Under the pieces are notes generated by a model. The model searched no databases. It was given only the letters and a program-made list of their open reading frames with translations, and was not told the origin of the DNA. A stretch of 64,000 nucleotides of DNA from an uncultured Poribacteria bacterium (GTDB lineage: Bacteria > Poribacteria > WGA-4E > WGA-3G), in assembly GCA_958295855.1 (NCBI GenBank), contig OY282383.1, positions 4,692,481-4,756,480 on the forward strand, written 5' to 3'. This document shows, piece after piece, positions 15,510 through 24,160 of this stretch (positions are counted from its first letter, which is position 1; every line of letters starts with the position of its first letter). A program made the translations under genes and the position numbers.

Positions 15510-17618
15510 TTAAGATGAAATTAAGTCCTCCGTGACACTTGTGGGGGCTTCGCTATAGTGCGTAAACTCCATAGAGTAGTTGGCTCTGCCTTGTGTGAGA
15601 GACCTAAGTGTCTTGACATACCCAAACATCCCTGACAGCGGAACATCAACGCGAACAACCTGAATCCGAGATTTGGCTTGGTTCTCTGTTTCACGTATCT
15701 GAGCGCGCCGAGAGTTCAGATCCCCGATGACTTTACCGAGGTACTCGTCAGGAACAAGCACCTCAACGTCCATAATCGGCTCAAGAAGTGCTGGATTGGC
15801 TCGTTTCATCGCATCCTTAAACGCCATGGAACCTGCGATGGAGAAAGCCATTTCTGACGAATCCACGGCGTGGTGAGAACCGTCAACTAACTTCACTGCG
15901 ACATCAACAACCGGATAGCCGGCTAAAACGCCGATGTTCATGGCGTTCTCAATGCCTTTACGCACTGCAGGCACATACTCCTGCGGAATAACGCCGCCCT
16001 TGGTTCCGTCAGTAAATTCAAAGCCGGCACCTTTCTCAAGGGGTTCAACCTCAATGACGACATGCCCGAATTGGCCTCTGCCCCCGGATTGTCGGACGAA
16101 ACGGCCGACAGATTTGACCGGTTTACGAATTGTTTCACGGTACGCAACTTCAGGATTACCAATATTCGCCGATACGTTAAACTCTCGCACTAGCCTATCC
16201 ACGATGATTTCTAGGTGCAGCTCCCCCATACCGGAAATCAACGTTTGCCCCGTTTCTGAATCTTGATGCACTTTAAACGTCGGGTCTTCTGCAGCTAGTT
16301 TTGAGAGGGCGAGGTTTAACTTATCAATATCAGATTGTGTACGAGGCTCCACTGCAACAGATATAACGGGAAGGGGGAAGGCCATGGTTTCTAAAGTAAT
16401 CTGTGCTGTCGGGGCGCAGAGCGTATCGCCTGTTGATAGGTCTTTTAACCCGATTACTGCGGCGATGTCGCCTGCGTAAACGGCTTGATGCTCCTCCCGT
16501 TTGTTCGCGTGCATCTGCATCAAGCGCCCGATACGTTCGTACTTCCTACTTTTGCTGTTGTAAACCGTATCCCCTTTCTTGATTACCCCGGAGTACACAC
16601 GAAGATAGGTGAGTTTGCCAACGTGCGGATCTGTTGCAATCTTGAACACTAACGCACAGAAGGGCTCATTATCACTCGGGTAACGTTTTTCCTCTTCTTC
16701 AGTCTTCGGGTTAAAACCGACGACTGGCGGTACATCTGTCGGGGCAGGGAGATAGGAGACAATCGCATCTAAAAGCGGTTGGACTCCTTTGTTCTTTAAG
16801 GCGGTTCCACAAAGAACGGGGACAACTTTATCGCTCACGACAGCCTTTCGCAGGCCTGCTTTAATCTCTTCAGGTGAAATTTCAACCCCATCTAAGTATT
16901 TGAAAAGGAGTGCTTCATCATATTCAGCGATGGCTTCTAACATCTGTTCACGGTACTCGTTCGCCATTTCCTCCATTTCCTTGGGGATGTCCGTTTCATG
17001 AATGAGCATACCATCGCCCCCTGCGGTTGCTCCTACATTCCACACCTGGCCTTTCATGGCAATCAGGTCTACGATACCTTTGAATTGTTCCGCGGAACCG
17101 ATGGGGAGTTGCACGGGGATTGCGGTTGCGCCAAGGCGCTCTTCCATCATTTCAACGGTGCGGAAGAAGTCTGCACCGGTTCTATCCATTTTATTGACGA
17201 AGGCGATGCGGGGTATGCCGTATTTATCGGCTTGTCTCCAGACAGTTTCAGATTGCGGCTCAACGCCGCCGACTGCGCAGAAGACAGCGACTGCCCCGTC
17301 AAGGACGCGAAGTGAACGTTCAACTTCAACGGTAAAATCGATATGCCCAGGTGTATCGATGATATTGATATGGTGCTTTTTCCACTGGCAGGTTGTTGCC
17401 GCAGCAGTGATAGTAATGCCGCGCTCCTGCTCTTGCACCATCCAATCCATGGTGGTTGTGCCATCATCCACATCACCAATACGATAGACTCTGCCGGTAT
17501 AGTACAAAATCCGTTCGGTCACGGTGGTTTTCCCAGCATCAATATGTGCCATGATGCCGAGATTCCGCACGTGGGGCAATTCTAAGCGAGCTGGGGTAGT
17601 GTGCTTCTTATCCGTCAC
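15510..17618 (-). CDS. fusA: Elongation factor G
   Basis: EF-G, 702 residues, drives translocation with GTP hydrolysis. G1 AHIDAGKTT, switch RGITITAAATTCQW, G3 DTPGHIDF and G4 NKMDRTGAD are present, with domains II to V following (GMGELHLEIIVDRL, RPVxK-type domain IV). Length is normal. The start is GTG at 17618 with AAGGAG upstream. Confidence 0.98.
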   Translation of the reverse strand: MTDKKHTTPARLELPHVRNLGIMAHIDAGKTTVTERILYYTGRVYRIGDVDDGTTTMDWMVQEQERGITITAAATTCQWKKHHINIIDTPGHIDFTVEVERSLRVLDGAVAVFCAVGGVEPQSETVWRQADKYGIPRIAFVNKMDRTGADFFRTVEMMEERLGATAIPVQLPIGSAEQFKGIVDLIAMKGQVWNVGATAGGDGMLIHETDIPKEMEEMANEYREQMLEAIAEYDEALLFKYLDGVEISPEEIKAGLRKAVVSDKVVPVLCGTALKNKGVQPLLDAIVSYLPAPTDVPPVVGFNPKTEEEEKRYPSDNEPFCALVFKIATDPHVGKLTYLRVYSGVIKKGDTVYNSKSRKYERIGRLMQMHANKREEHQAVYAGDIAAVIGLKDLSTGDTLCAPTAQITLETMAFPLPVISVAVEPRTQSDIDKLNLALSKLAAEDPTFKVHQDSETGQTLISGMGELHLEIIVDRLVREFNVSANIGNPEVAYRETIRKPVKSVGRFVRQSGGRGQFGHVVIEVEPLEKGAGFEFTDGTKGGVIPQEYVPAVRKGIENAMNIGVLAGYPVVDVAVKLVDGSHHAVDSSEMAFSIAGSMAFKDAMKRANPALLEPIMDVEVLVPDEYLGKVIGDLNSRRAQIRETENQAKSRIQVVRVDVPLSGMFGYVKTLRSLTQGRANYSMEFTHYSEAPTSVTEDLISS

Positions 17619-17675
17619 GGTTGAACGACTCCTTTTATCTCTTTTAAATCACGCATGGGGGTGCGCTCCCATTTT

Positions 17676-18146
17676 TTACCATCGGTAATGTGCGAAGGCT
17701 CTATTGGCTTCTGCCATTCGATGCTGATCCGCTTTCCTACGGATGGCACCGCCTTCGTTACGCGAAGCATCAAGTATTTCGCCGGCGAGGCGTTCTGTCA
17801 TCCGTTTTTCGCCACGGGCGCGAGCCGATTGAATAATCCAGCTAAAAGCCAGGCGCTGTTTCCGCTCAGCCTTTACATCAATCGGCACCTGATAGGTTTG
17901 GCTGCCGACGCGCCGAGGCCGAATTTCTAACACGGGCTTGACATTGTTGATGGCTTGGCGGAATACGGTGAAACCGTCTTCCTCGGTGCGCTCTTCGATA
18001 ATCTTAAAACTCTCATACAGGATGCCTTGAGCAGTGCTTTTCTTCCCATCCAACATGAGACTATTGATAAATTTTGACACCAACTTGCTGTTATAAGTGG
18101 CATCAGGGTTGACATCGCGCTTGACGACATTTCCACGTCTTGGCAT
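17676..18146 (-). CDS. rpsG: 30S ribosomal protein S7
   Basis: S7, 156 residues, organises the 30S head at the E site. MPRRGNVVKRDVNPDATYNS is the conserved start; the VKPVLEIRPRRVGSQTYQVP region and the MTERLAGEILDASRNEGGAI helix follow. Directly after rpsL and before fusA. Confidence 0.97.
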   Translation of the reverse strand: MPRRGNVVKRDVNPDATYNSKLVSKFINSLMLDGKKSTAQGILYESFKIIEERTEEDGFTVFRQAINNVKPVLEIRPRRVGSQTYQVPIDVKAERKQRLAFSWIIQSARARGEKRMTERLAGEILDASRNEGGAIRRKADQHRMAEANRAFAHYRW

Positions 18147-18164
18147 TTTCTATCCCTCCGGTGG

Positions 18165-18536
18165 TTAACTCGGCTTCCGCGCTCCATATTTAGAACGCCC
18201 CTGCCGCCTGTTGTCAACACCCGCTGTATCTAATTTGCCACGGACAATGTGGTAACGCACATTGGAAAGGTCTTTAACGCGCCCACCCCGCACCAAAACG
18301 ACAGAGTGCTCTTGCAAATTGTGGTCGATTCCCGGAATGTAACAGGTCGCTTCATAGCCAGAGGTGAAACGCACCCGAGCTACTTTGCGTAAAGCCGAGT
18401 TCGGTTTGTTCGGCGTTACTGTTTTTACCTGTAAACAGATACCGCGCCTTTGGGGACACTGCTCTAGCACCGGCGATTTTGTTTTCTTCCGGGACTTTCT
18501 TCGCGGTTTTTTGATTAACTGATTAATTGTTGGCAT
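18165..18536 (-). CDS. rpsL: 30S ribosomal protein S12
   Basis: S12, 123 residues, the decoding-centre protein targeted by streptomycin resistance mutations. The ATG at 18536 (MPTINQLIKKPRRKSRKKTK) follows GGAGG; a longer frame to 18569 adds only non-conserved residues. The conserved loop TPNKPNSALRK contains the Lys usually numbered 42-43, and the second loop reads VRGGRVKDL. It is the first gene of the locus. Confidence 0.97.
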   Translation of the reverse strand: MPTINQLIKKPRRKSRKKTKSPVLEQCPQRRGICLQVKTVTPNKPNSALRKVARVRFTSGYEATCYIPGIDHNLQEHSVVLVRGGRVKDLSNVRYHIVRGKLDTAGVDNRRQGRSKYGARKPS

Positions 18537-18593
18537 TCCGTACCTCCGGCACCTAACATGTTGGGACAACCAATTCTACGGGCTTAAGTCAAT

Positions 18594-18613
18594 AAAAAAG
18601 CCCCGCGCGGGGC
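18594..18613 (-). terminator. Terminator-like hairpin in the rpsL leader (or 3' of nagA)
   Basis: The palindrome GCCCCGCGCGGGGC at 18600-18613 is followed on the minus strand by six T. It lies downstream of both the nagA stop and the promoter at 18731-18759, and 58 bp before the rpsL start. It could end nagA transcripts or act as an attenuator for the ribosomal operon. Confidence 0.75.
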
Positions 18614-18730
18614 ATCACAATCTCAACAGAACAAATTAACGTGGGATTCTGGTACGACGTTAGAATGTTTCCGAATAAAATTGCCCCTTGTTTAATAAAA
18701 AGATTCACTTAAGGGTTTACAAAACAATAT

Positions 18731-18759
18731 ATTATACACTAAAAGTTAGAGTTTGTCAA
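18731..18759 (-). promoter_or_regulatory. Sigma-70-type promoter for the rpsL operon
   Basis: On the minus strand TTGACA (18754-18759) and TATAAT (18731-18736) are separated by exactly 17 bp, a full consensus match. The leader to rpsL would be about 190 nt and includes the hairpin at 18600-18613. Confidence 0.85.
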
Positions 18760-18806
18760 ATTTTTTTTACGAAAATTTGAAAAAAAACGAAAATTCCAGT
18801 ATTTTT

Positions 18807-20063
18807 TTAGCTTTTTAGCAATTTTCCACGAAGAATCACGCTTTGAACGTTCAAATGTGCATCAACAATAACCACATCCGCGGTTTTCCCGGGTGCAATT
18901 GAACCTACCGAGTCTGCCATACCTAAATTCTGCGCCGGTGTTAAGGTTGCCATCGTTAATGTTTCTTCTATGGAAAATCCCCAGTTGATAACGTTGCGGA
19001 TGCCATCCATGAGGGTAATCATCGCCCCAGCGAGGCGTTCAGTAGGCTTGCCGACATCCAACCACATCGCGCCGTTCTTTATGTATTTCTGGTTATCGGT
19101 AGCCGCAGGAGTGGCCGTATCAGAATCTGAGGCTATATTGAGCCGGTATGCATCAAGCTGCGGTTCATAGACGGCCTCTTTCTGCCATTCTTCTTCTGGA
19201 AAGCCCGCGTGCTCTGTGCAATCTGTAATCAATCCGACATTTGAAATGCCTTTCTGCTGGATGAGATGTTTTCCCCAAAAGGGTTGGACATGGTGTTCAT
19301 CCACGATGAGTTCAGCATGAATGGCTGGGTGCGCGAACACGGCTTCCACTGCCCCGAGTTCGCGGTGGTGCATGCCACTCATGCCGTTATAGGTATGTGT
19401 GGCGCGCGTCACACCGGCATCTATCGCTGCCATCGCTTGTGGATATGTTGCATTTGTATGCCCCATCGCAATAACGATGTTGTTATAAGCATCTGTCCTG
19501 TACGCTGCAAGGTGCTGAATAAACTGAAAATTCTCATCGTTTTCTGGTGCGACAGAAATCACTTTTAAAGTGCCATCGGAAGCTGCCCACATGGCGTGGA
19601 ATTCTTCAAAGTTCGGCGGTGTAATGTACTTCGCGTTCTGCGCGCCGTTTTTGGCGACACTTCCAAATTTCCCTTCGACATAGGAACCTAAAATGCGGGC
19701 CCCGTCTTCAACTGGCGAGTCAACGACATGGGCGATTGCCGCCAACGCGCCGTTTATCTGCGGCATGCTCCCTGAGGAGATGCCTATCACCAGCGAAGTC
19801 ACACCGTTGGCGGCGTGTGCACGCGCAATTGTCGCAATGTCCTCCACTTCCCCGGTCATGCTATCACAACCACCGCCGCCGTGTACTAGCCCATCAATCA
19901 GCCCGGGGATGACGAGGCATCCGGTAGCATCAATAACCTGCCCTGACGTTGGAGGTTTGTCTGTCGTTATTTCTGAAATTGTATCATCTTGAATGACGAT
20001 ACTCCCTTGTCCGTAATGCGTCGGGGTGTGGATGTCGCCATTCACAATCGTCAGTGTTTCCAT
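18807..20063 (-). CDS. nagA: N-acetylglucosamine-6-phosphate deacetylase
   Basis: A 418-residue amidohydrolase that should remove acetate from GlcNAc-6-phosphate in amino-sugar breakdown or cell-wall recycling. Seen: the early HGGGGCDSMTG motif, E-G-K-F-G-S in place of the usual EGPF metal-ligand segment, GHTNATY, ATHTYNGMSGMHHRE, the TDC segment in the position of the catalytic Asp and the C-terminal PAQNLGMADSVGSIAPGK. The changed EGPF segment suggests a divergent substrate or a paralogue. It ends a minus-strand group with the ThuA-like gene and folA. Confidence 0.85.
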   Translation of the reverse strand: METLTIVNGDIHTPTHYGQGSIVIQDDTISEITTDKPPTSGQVIDATGCLVIPGLIDGLVHGGGGCDSMTGEVEDIATIARAHAANGVTSLVIGISSGSMPQINGALAAIAHVVDSPVEDGARILGSYVEGKFGSVAKNGAQNAKYITPPNFEEFHAMWAASDGTLKVISVAPENDENFQFIQHLAAYRTDAYNNIVIAMGHTNATYPQAMAAIDAGVTRATHTYNGMSGMHHRELGAVEAVFAHPAIHAELIVDEHHVQPFWGKHLIQQKGISNVGLITDCTEHAGFPEEEWQKEAVYEPQLDAYRLNIASDSDTATPAATDNQKYIKNGAMWLDVGKPTERLAGAMITLMDGIRNVINWGFSIEETLTMATLTPAQNLGMADSVGSIAPGKTADVVIVDAHLNVQSVILRGKLLKS

Positions 20064-20121
20064 ATCTGCAAGTTCCTCTGCTGAAAAACTGAAAAACAGA
20101 GGCGTGGCAAACTACCATGCC

Positions 20122-20769
20122 TTATACCGGTGCTGATGCCCACAAGATACTTTGTGCAAGAAATCTCAAAAAGGGTTCTACCTCAAAATCTTTCTGATGC
20201 CCCAATGAGGTATAACAGATACGGCCGCCGTTATGCAAACGCGTCCATGCCACAGGTTCCGAATGTTCATCCGTATGTCCCATCAACAGTACAGAGGTAT
20301 CGTCGCGAAGCGATGGATTTTTGTAAAGGCTCCCATAACTATCAAACGCCGAAATACCACTGAGAATTGGATGTTCTGGGGCAATCCGCTCCACGTGAGC
20401 CAGGGGGCCCTCACCGTAATGTCCTTGATAGTCACCCCCAAGCACGACTTTATCAAATTCCAGCCAGTTTTGATACGCATGACTGGCTGTCCTGACTCCC
20501 ACGAGCGGCCTGCCTTGTTCACAATACGCTTGAAATTGCCTGAGAGATACCCCTGCTGTATTGAGACGGCGTGTAAACACTAAAAGGACATCTGCATCAT
20601 CTAATGCTGCCAAGGAGGGGTTGTCATCCTCTGAATTGTAGACAACCAGATTCGCTCGGAGCGGGTAGTGTTTCTCAACGAACGTCTTGAAAATGGACAA
20701 AGATGCCTCGGAGTCATATTCAAAAGAACCAGAAAGCATGCACAGGTTAAGCACAGGTTCGTACCTCAT
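20122..20769 (-). CDS. ThuA-like protein
   Basis: A 215-residue protein of the ThuA (trehalose utilisation) family, with a class I glutamine amidotransferase-like fold. The segments YNSEDDNPSLAALDDADVLL, GVRTASHAYQNW, GGDYQGHYG and the late GGRICYTSLGHQKDF are characteristic. ThuA-type proteins are linked to 3-keto-glycoside and trehalose metabolism; the exact reaction is not fixed by sequence. The gene follows folA by 30 bp and precedes nagA by 58 bp, so co-transcription is likely. Confidence 0.8.
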   Translation of the reverse strand: MRYEPVLNLCMLSGSFEYDSEASLSIFKTFVEKHYPLRANLVVYNSEDDNPSLAALDDADVLLVFTRRLNTAGVSLRQFQAYCEQGRPLVGVRTASHAYQNWLEFDKVVLGGDYQGHYGEGPLAHVERIAPEHPILSGISAFDSYGSLYKNPSLRDDTSVLLMGHTDEHSEPVAWTRLHNGGRICYTSLGHQKDFEVEPFLRFLAQSILWASAPV

Positions 20770-20799
20770 CTTAAAAAAACATTGTGAAAAACCACTTTT

Positions 20800-21288
20800 C
20801 TATCTTCTTTCCAAAAACAAAAAGCTGTAAGGATAAGGATTTTTCGCATCAGGCCCGCGGTCGCTGCGTTTCACTTCTTGCCATTCCGCCCTATCAAACT
20901 CTGGAAAATAGACATCGCCTTCAAATGTGGCGTGAATCTGCGTGATATAGAGGCGATTCGCGTGTGGTAAAAAAGCTTGGTAGATGGGTGCGCCGCCACA
21001 TATCATGAGTTCTTCGGCTTGCTTGACAGTCGCGAGCACATCATCGACGGAGTGGGCAACAATACAGCCTTGCGGTGCTTCATAGCCCCTGTTGCGTGTC
21101 AGGATGATGTTGCGCCGCTTGCCCAGTGGCCGTTTGAGCGTCTCAAAGGTTTTACGTCCCAGAACGACGGGTTTACCCACGGTCATGTCGCGAAAATGCC
21201 GCCGGTCGGCGGGCATTTGCCATGGGATATCGGGTCCGTTGCCAATAAGTCGGTTTTTATCCATCGCAGCAATCATTGAAATTAACAT
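20800..21288 (-). CDS. folA: Dihydrofolate reductase
   Basis: DHFR, 162 residues, regenerates tetrahydrofolate after thymidylate synthesis. Seen: MLISMIAAMDKNRLIGNGPD, the PWQMPADRRHF segment with the catalytic Asp, GKPVVLGRKTFETL, the EELMICGGAPIYQAFLPHA cofactor loop and a C-terminal FLFLERR strand. thyA lies nearby on the same strand but is now separated by an IS element. Confidence 0.95.
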   Translation of the reverse strand: MLISMIAAMDKNRLIGNGPDIPWQMPADRRHFRDMTVGKPVVLGRKTFETLKRPLGKRRNIILTRNRGYEAPQGCIVAHSVDDVLATVKQAEELMICGGAPIYQAFLPHANRLYITQIHATFEGDVYFPEFDRAEWQEVKRSDRGPDAKNPYPYSFLFLERR

Positions 21289-21336
21289 TTTGTATGTGCC
21301 TAGATACAGCGCGAGTTCAGGTAATCAAAATATAGT

Positions 21337-21362
21337 GAAAATCTCATCAGAGACTTCTGAGG
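21337..21362 (+). repeat. Interspersed repeat, right-half copy
   Basis: Reads GAAAATCTCATCAGAGACTT then CTGAGG on the plus strand, matching the right half of the element at 57060-57126. In the gap between folA and the next gene upstream. Confidence 0.6.
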
Positions 21363-21405
21363 TAGCCATGTGCGTTAACAGTCACGCTTTTCACAAAAGC
21401 CAGGG

Positions 21406-21915
21406 TTAGGGCTCCGGATCTTCTCCTTCTGCTCGTTCTGCGGCCTCTATCCCACTCAGCACCTGTTCTGCAAAATAGATAACTGTCTCTTTTAACATGC
21501 GAGGAGCAAGTTTGAGCCGCCCTTCCTCGTCCCATTCCATATCAAATTCGCCCGCGCGCACCAATTCGTCAATTACGGTTTCGGCTTCTCTCAACGCAAT
21601 GTCAAAATGTGCGGCAAGTTCACTGAAACACAAGGGCTCTTCAATTTCAAAGGCGAGTACTTTAATCCACAACCACATTCCGAAACGCCGTGCAAGGTGT
21701 GAAATATTTTCATCTGTGTGCGCCAGTCGCGTTATTGAGGCAAAACAGTAGGTGGCGTGATGTGGATAGTCGACTAAGATATCTACAAGTTCCTCCAAAG
21801 CGAGGTGAATTAGAACTTCGGCTTCTTCTGGCAGTGTGAGTTCGCCGGCAGCCTGGGGATTGCCGTTGTGTTCTGAATTGTCGAAGTTTCCTTGGTGTCG
21901 TTGTTCTTGTGCCAT
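21406..21915 (-). CDS. Uncharacterised protein
   Basis: I do not recognise this ~170-residue protein. The N-terminal ~25 residues are polar (Q, N, E rich), followed by a helical region without signal peptide or membrane segment, a middle part that could be a winged-helix (FSELAAHFDIALREAETVID, then VRAGEFDMEWDEEGRLKLAP) and an acidic C-terminus. A DNA-binding or protein-protein role is only a guess. The start is uncertain: ATG at 21915 or TTG at 21927; neither has a clear ribosome site. Confidence 0.6.
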   Translation of the reverse strand: MAQEQRHQGNFDNSEHNGNPQAAGELTLPEEAEVLIHLALEELVDILVDYPHHATYCFASITRLAHTDENISHLARRFGMWLWIKVLAFEIEEPLCFSELAAHFDIALREAETVIDELVRAGEFDMEWDEEGRLKLAPRMLKETVIYFAEQVLSGIEAAERAEGEDPEP

Positions 21916-22211
21916 TGTTTCGCTCAATACCGCGTCATGGATTCCGTTTTTTTTATTTTTAAATGTGCATCAAAAAATCCGAGTCACTCTCTTGAAAACT
22001 GAAGCAAAGAGATTCCGATATCAGTGGGTAGAATTGGCGGAAACGCGGAAATATGCAATGAAGATCTCAGGTGTTTTACCAATTCTTCATTTTCAAAGCA
22101 CCATCCTTTAGGGTGGTGATGTAGAAAATGCTAACGGGTTAGAATTCACGCAAACGTCAAAACTAAAAAAAGATCGGTATTCACCGCTATTGAAAATAGT
22201 GAAGAATACCT

Positions 22212-22240
22212 TTGCTTTTGCCTTCCAAATGTGTTATAAC
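22212..22240 (+). promoter_or_regulatory. Likely promoter of tnpA
   Basis: TTGCTT (22212-22217) and TATAAC (22235-22240) with a 17-bp spacer, 31 bp before the tnpA ATG. It follows a strong hairpin at 22173-22207 that may shield the transposase from outside transcription. Confidence 0.5.
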
Positions 22241-22271
22241 ATACTCATATCACATAACGAAGGTGGTAGAA

Positions 22272-22691
22272 ATGTCTATCAAACTTGAAACACCAGACCT
22301 GAGTTTTCAGTCCACCAACCATGCTGTGTATGCCTGCGAATATCACGTCATTTGGTGTACCAAGTCTCAGCGACAGGTGCTGTCCTCAGCCATTCAGGAA
22401 CGCCTCAAGGAACTCATCATGGAACAGCCAGAAGCCTACGAATACCAAATTCGGGCGTTAGATGTCATGCCTGACGCCCTGCATGTGCTACTGTCTGTTC
22501 CGCCGCACATTGCCGTAACATCGGTTATCGGCAAAATTAAGGGATTCACCTCGAAGACAATTCGTGAGGAATTCCCTGCTATGAAAACACGATTGCCAAC
22601 GCTGTGGACACGAAGCAAGGCAGTCTCCACTACGGGCGGTGTCACACTTGATGTTCTCAAAAAATACGTTGAGAACCAAAAAGGTGTCTAA
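22272..22691 (+). CDS. tnpA: Y1 transposase TnpA, IS200 type, with altered HUH motif
   Basis: A 139-residue single-strand DNA transposase of the HUH/Y1 family. ATG at 22272 follows GAAGGTGG. The fold is recognisable from YACEYHVIWCTKSQRQVLS and the C-terminal KKYVENQ, which supplies the catalytic Tyr and the metal-binding Gln (Y-x3-Q). In the HUH segment, however, the usual P-D-H-V-H-L reads P-D-A-L-H-V, so the first His is replaced by Ala. The protein may be inactive, or it may be a divergent variant needing mobilisation by a relative elsewhere. Confidence 0.85.
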   Translation: MSIKLETPDLSFQSTNHAVYACEYHVIWCTKSQRQVLSSAIQERLKELIMEQPEAYEYQIRALDVMPDALHVLLSVPPHIAVTSVIGKIKGFTSKTIREEFPAMKTRLPTLWTRSKAVSTTGGVTLDVLKKYVENQKGV

Positions 22692-22693
22692 CC

Positions 22694-23923
22694 ATGGTTC
22701 GTACCAAAAAACTACGGATACCTCCGAAACACATCTATTCCGAGATAAATGCTACGTCAGCGGACGTTTGGAATACCTGCTTAGTCCTGATGGATTTCTA
22801 TCAGTACCAACGTGGATATCCACACGCACATAACCGCTTTTATTTCGGGAAAGATTGTCCGCAATGGATGCAAAAGAAACTTGCAAAACGTTTCCCATTG
22901 CACTCGCATTCTGTGCTTGCTGTCATGAAACGCTATTTTGCAGCGTGGCGCAGTTATTCCACTCACAAACGGAATGGTAACACTGATGCTCGACCGCCAC
23001 ATAAACGCAAGAGTTTCATGACTACCCGTTGGAACTATACGGCTATCCGTTTTGACAAAACTTTGCTCGGCAATTCTCTATCCCTTGCTATGGGACGTGG
23101 TAGAAAACGGCTCGACATTCTCTTGCCGACTTCATTTGATATGTCCTGTGCAGACCAAATTGCTACCGTCGACTTAGTGCATGAATATGGCGAATGGACG
23201 CTCCACTTCACATATCGGTTTGACGATGAGCGTCCCGATGTGTCTGGTGATGGTGTTCTTGCTGTAGACATCGGTGAAATTCACCCCATGGTCACGCACG
23301 ACGGCGAAGAGACTTTGATTTTCAACGGTAGGTATATTCGATCGCTATACCAGTTGCGAAACAAGGTCAATGCTCAATTTCAACACCTCATTTCGCGGAC
23401 GACACGTTTCTCGCGTCGGTATCGGAAACTTGTCCAACGCAAATGGAAAACACTCAACCGACTCGATAGACAAATTGCTGATTGCCTTCATAAGGCTACC
23501 GCAAAACTCCGTGACGTGTGTGTGCGGCGTGGCATCGCTACAGTTGTCATTGGTGACCTCAAAGGCATTCGCAAACGCATGAACTATGGCAAAAAGGCGA
23601 ACCAGAAATTGCACCAGTGGGCATTCAGTAGAATTGCATGGCTACTCGACTATAAACTGAAGGCAGTAGGCATCAAGGTTGTCTCGCAAGACGAGGCATA
23701 CACGTCACAAAGCTGCCCAGCCTGCTGTCACCGATATAAACCACGACATCGGAACTATCACTGTAAGGAATGTGGCTTCACATTCCACCGCGATGGTGTT
23801 GGTGCAATCAACATTCGCAAAAAGTATCTGGGACAAGTCGTCCCCGTAGCGGCGGCCATGATACCGCCCCGTGGCATTCGACAAACACCACGGTTGACCC
23901 AGTGTGTTTCACAGACTCGGTAA
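22694..23923 (+). CDS. tnpB: TnpB, RNA-guided nuclease of IS200/IS605 type
   Basis: A 409-residue RuvC-like nuclease. RuvC-I is VLAVDIGEIHPMVTHDG with the catalytic Asp, RuvC-II is VVIGDLKGIRK (Asp where many TnpB have Glu), RuvC-III is RDGVGAINI, and the zinc ribbon has CPAC and CKEC pairs. All catalytic positions appear present. Family knowledge: TnpB cuts DNA using an omega-RNA made from the right end of the element, which here would cover roughly 23800-23976 and overlap the gene's 3' end. Confidence 0.9.
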   Translation: MVRTKKLRIPPKHIYSEINATSADVWNTCLVLMDFYQYQRGYPHAHNRFYFGKDCPQWMQKKLAKRFPLHSHSVLAVMKRYFAAWRSYSTHKRNGNTDARPPHKRKSFMTTRWNYTAIRFDKTLLGNSLSLAMGRGRKRLDILLPTSFDMSCADQIATVDLVHEYGEWTLHFTYRFDDERPDVSGDGVLAVDIGEIHPMVTHDGEETLIFNGRYIRSLYQLRNKVNAQFQHLISRTTRFSRRYRKLVQRKWKTLNRLDRQIADCLHKATAKLRDVCVRRGIATVVIGDLKGIRKRMNYGKKANQKLHQWAFSRIAWLLDYKLKAVGIKVVSQDEAYTSQSCPACCHRYKPRHRNYHCKECGFTFHRDGVGAINIRKKYLGQVVPVAAAMIPPRGIRQTPRLTQCVSQTR

Positions 23924-23976
23924 TGTTCCCGTGAGGAGCAAAAGAATCTCCACGCTTTAGCGTGTGGGAGTATCAA

Positions 23977-24160
23977 CGACTCCTATGCACATTATATTTT
24001 CATGCGGCGCTACGTTTGCAATGGACATCCGTTCGATCCAATTGTCGGGAAGTCCAATCCCGCGTTCCCCTATTCCTCCGCCCATGTATCCCGTATCCGC
24101 TTGCACTTGGTAGACTTTTAATGTCTTTCTGGGCTGATTTGGGCACTCTCACAAATTCTT
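23977..24160. other. IS-thyA gap with an open minus-strand frame
   Basis: No established gene. On the minus strand an open frame of about 60 codons (with TGYMGGGIGERGIGLPDNW) runs into the IS right end. If the IS is removed, the frame continues from the other flank as I-G-V-G-K-T-P-E-I-F-I for about 20 codons. It may be a gene split by the IS, but I see no start or family match. Confidence 0.3.

Larger units (their letters stand above)
22080..23976 (+). mobile_element. IS200/IS605-type insertion sequence with tnpA and tnpB
   Basis: A complete element of about 1.9 kb. Its left end has a TTAC tetranucleotide (22076-22079) 19 bp before the hairpin CACCATCC-TTTA-GGGTGGTG (22099-22118), and its right end has the hairpin CTCCACGC-TTTA-GCGTGTGGGAG followed by TCAA (23973-23976). 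Both fit the single-strand transposition signals of this family, which makes no target duplication. It lies between the unknown gene at 21406 and thyA. A further hairpin sits at 22173-22207, GGTATTC...GAATACC. Confidence 0.85.
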
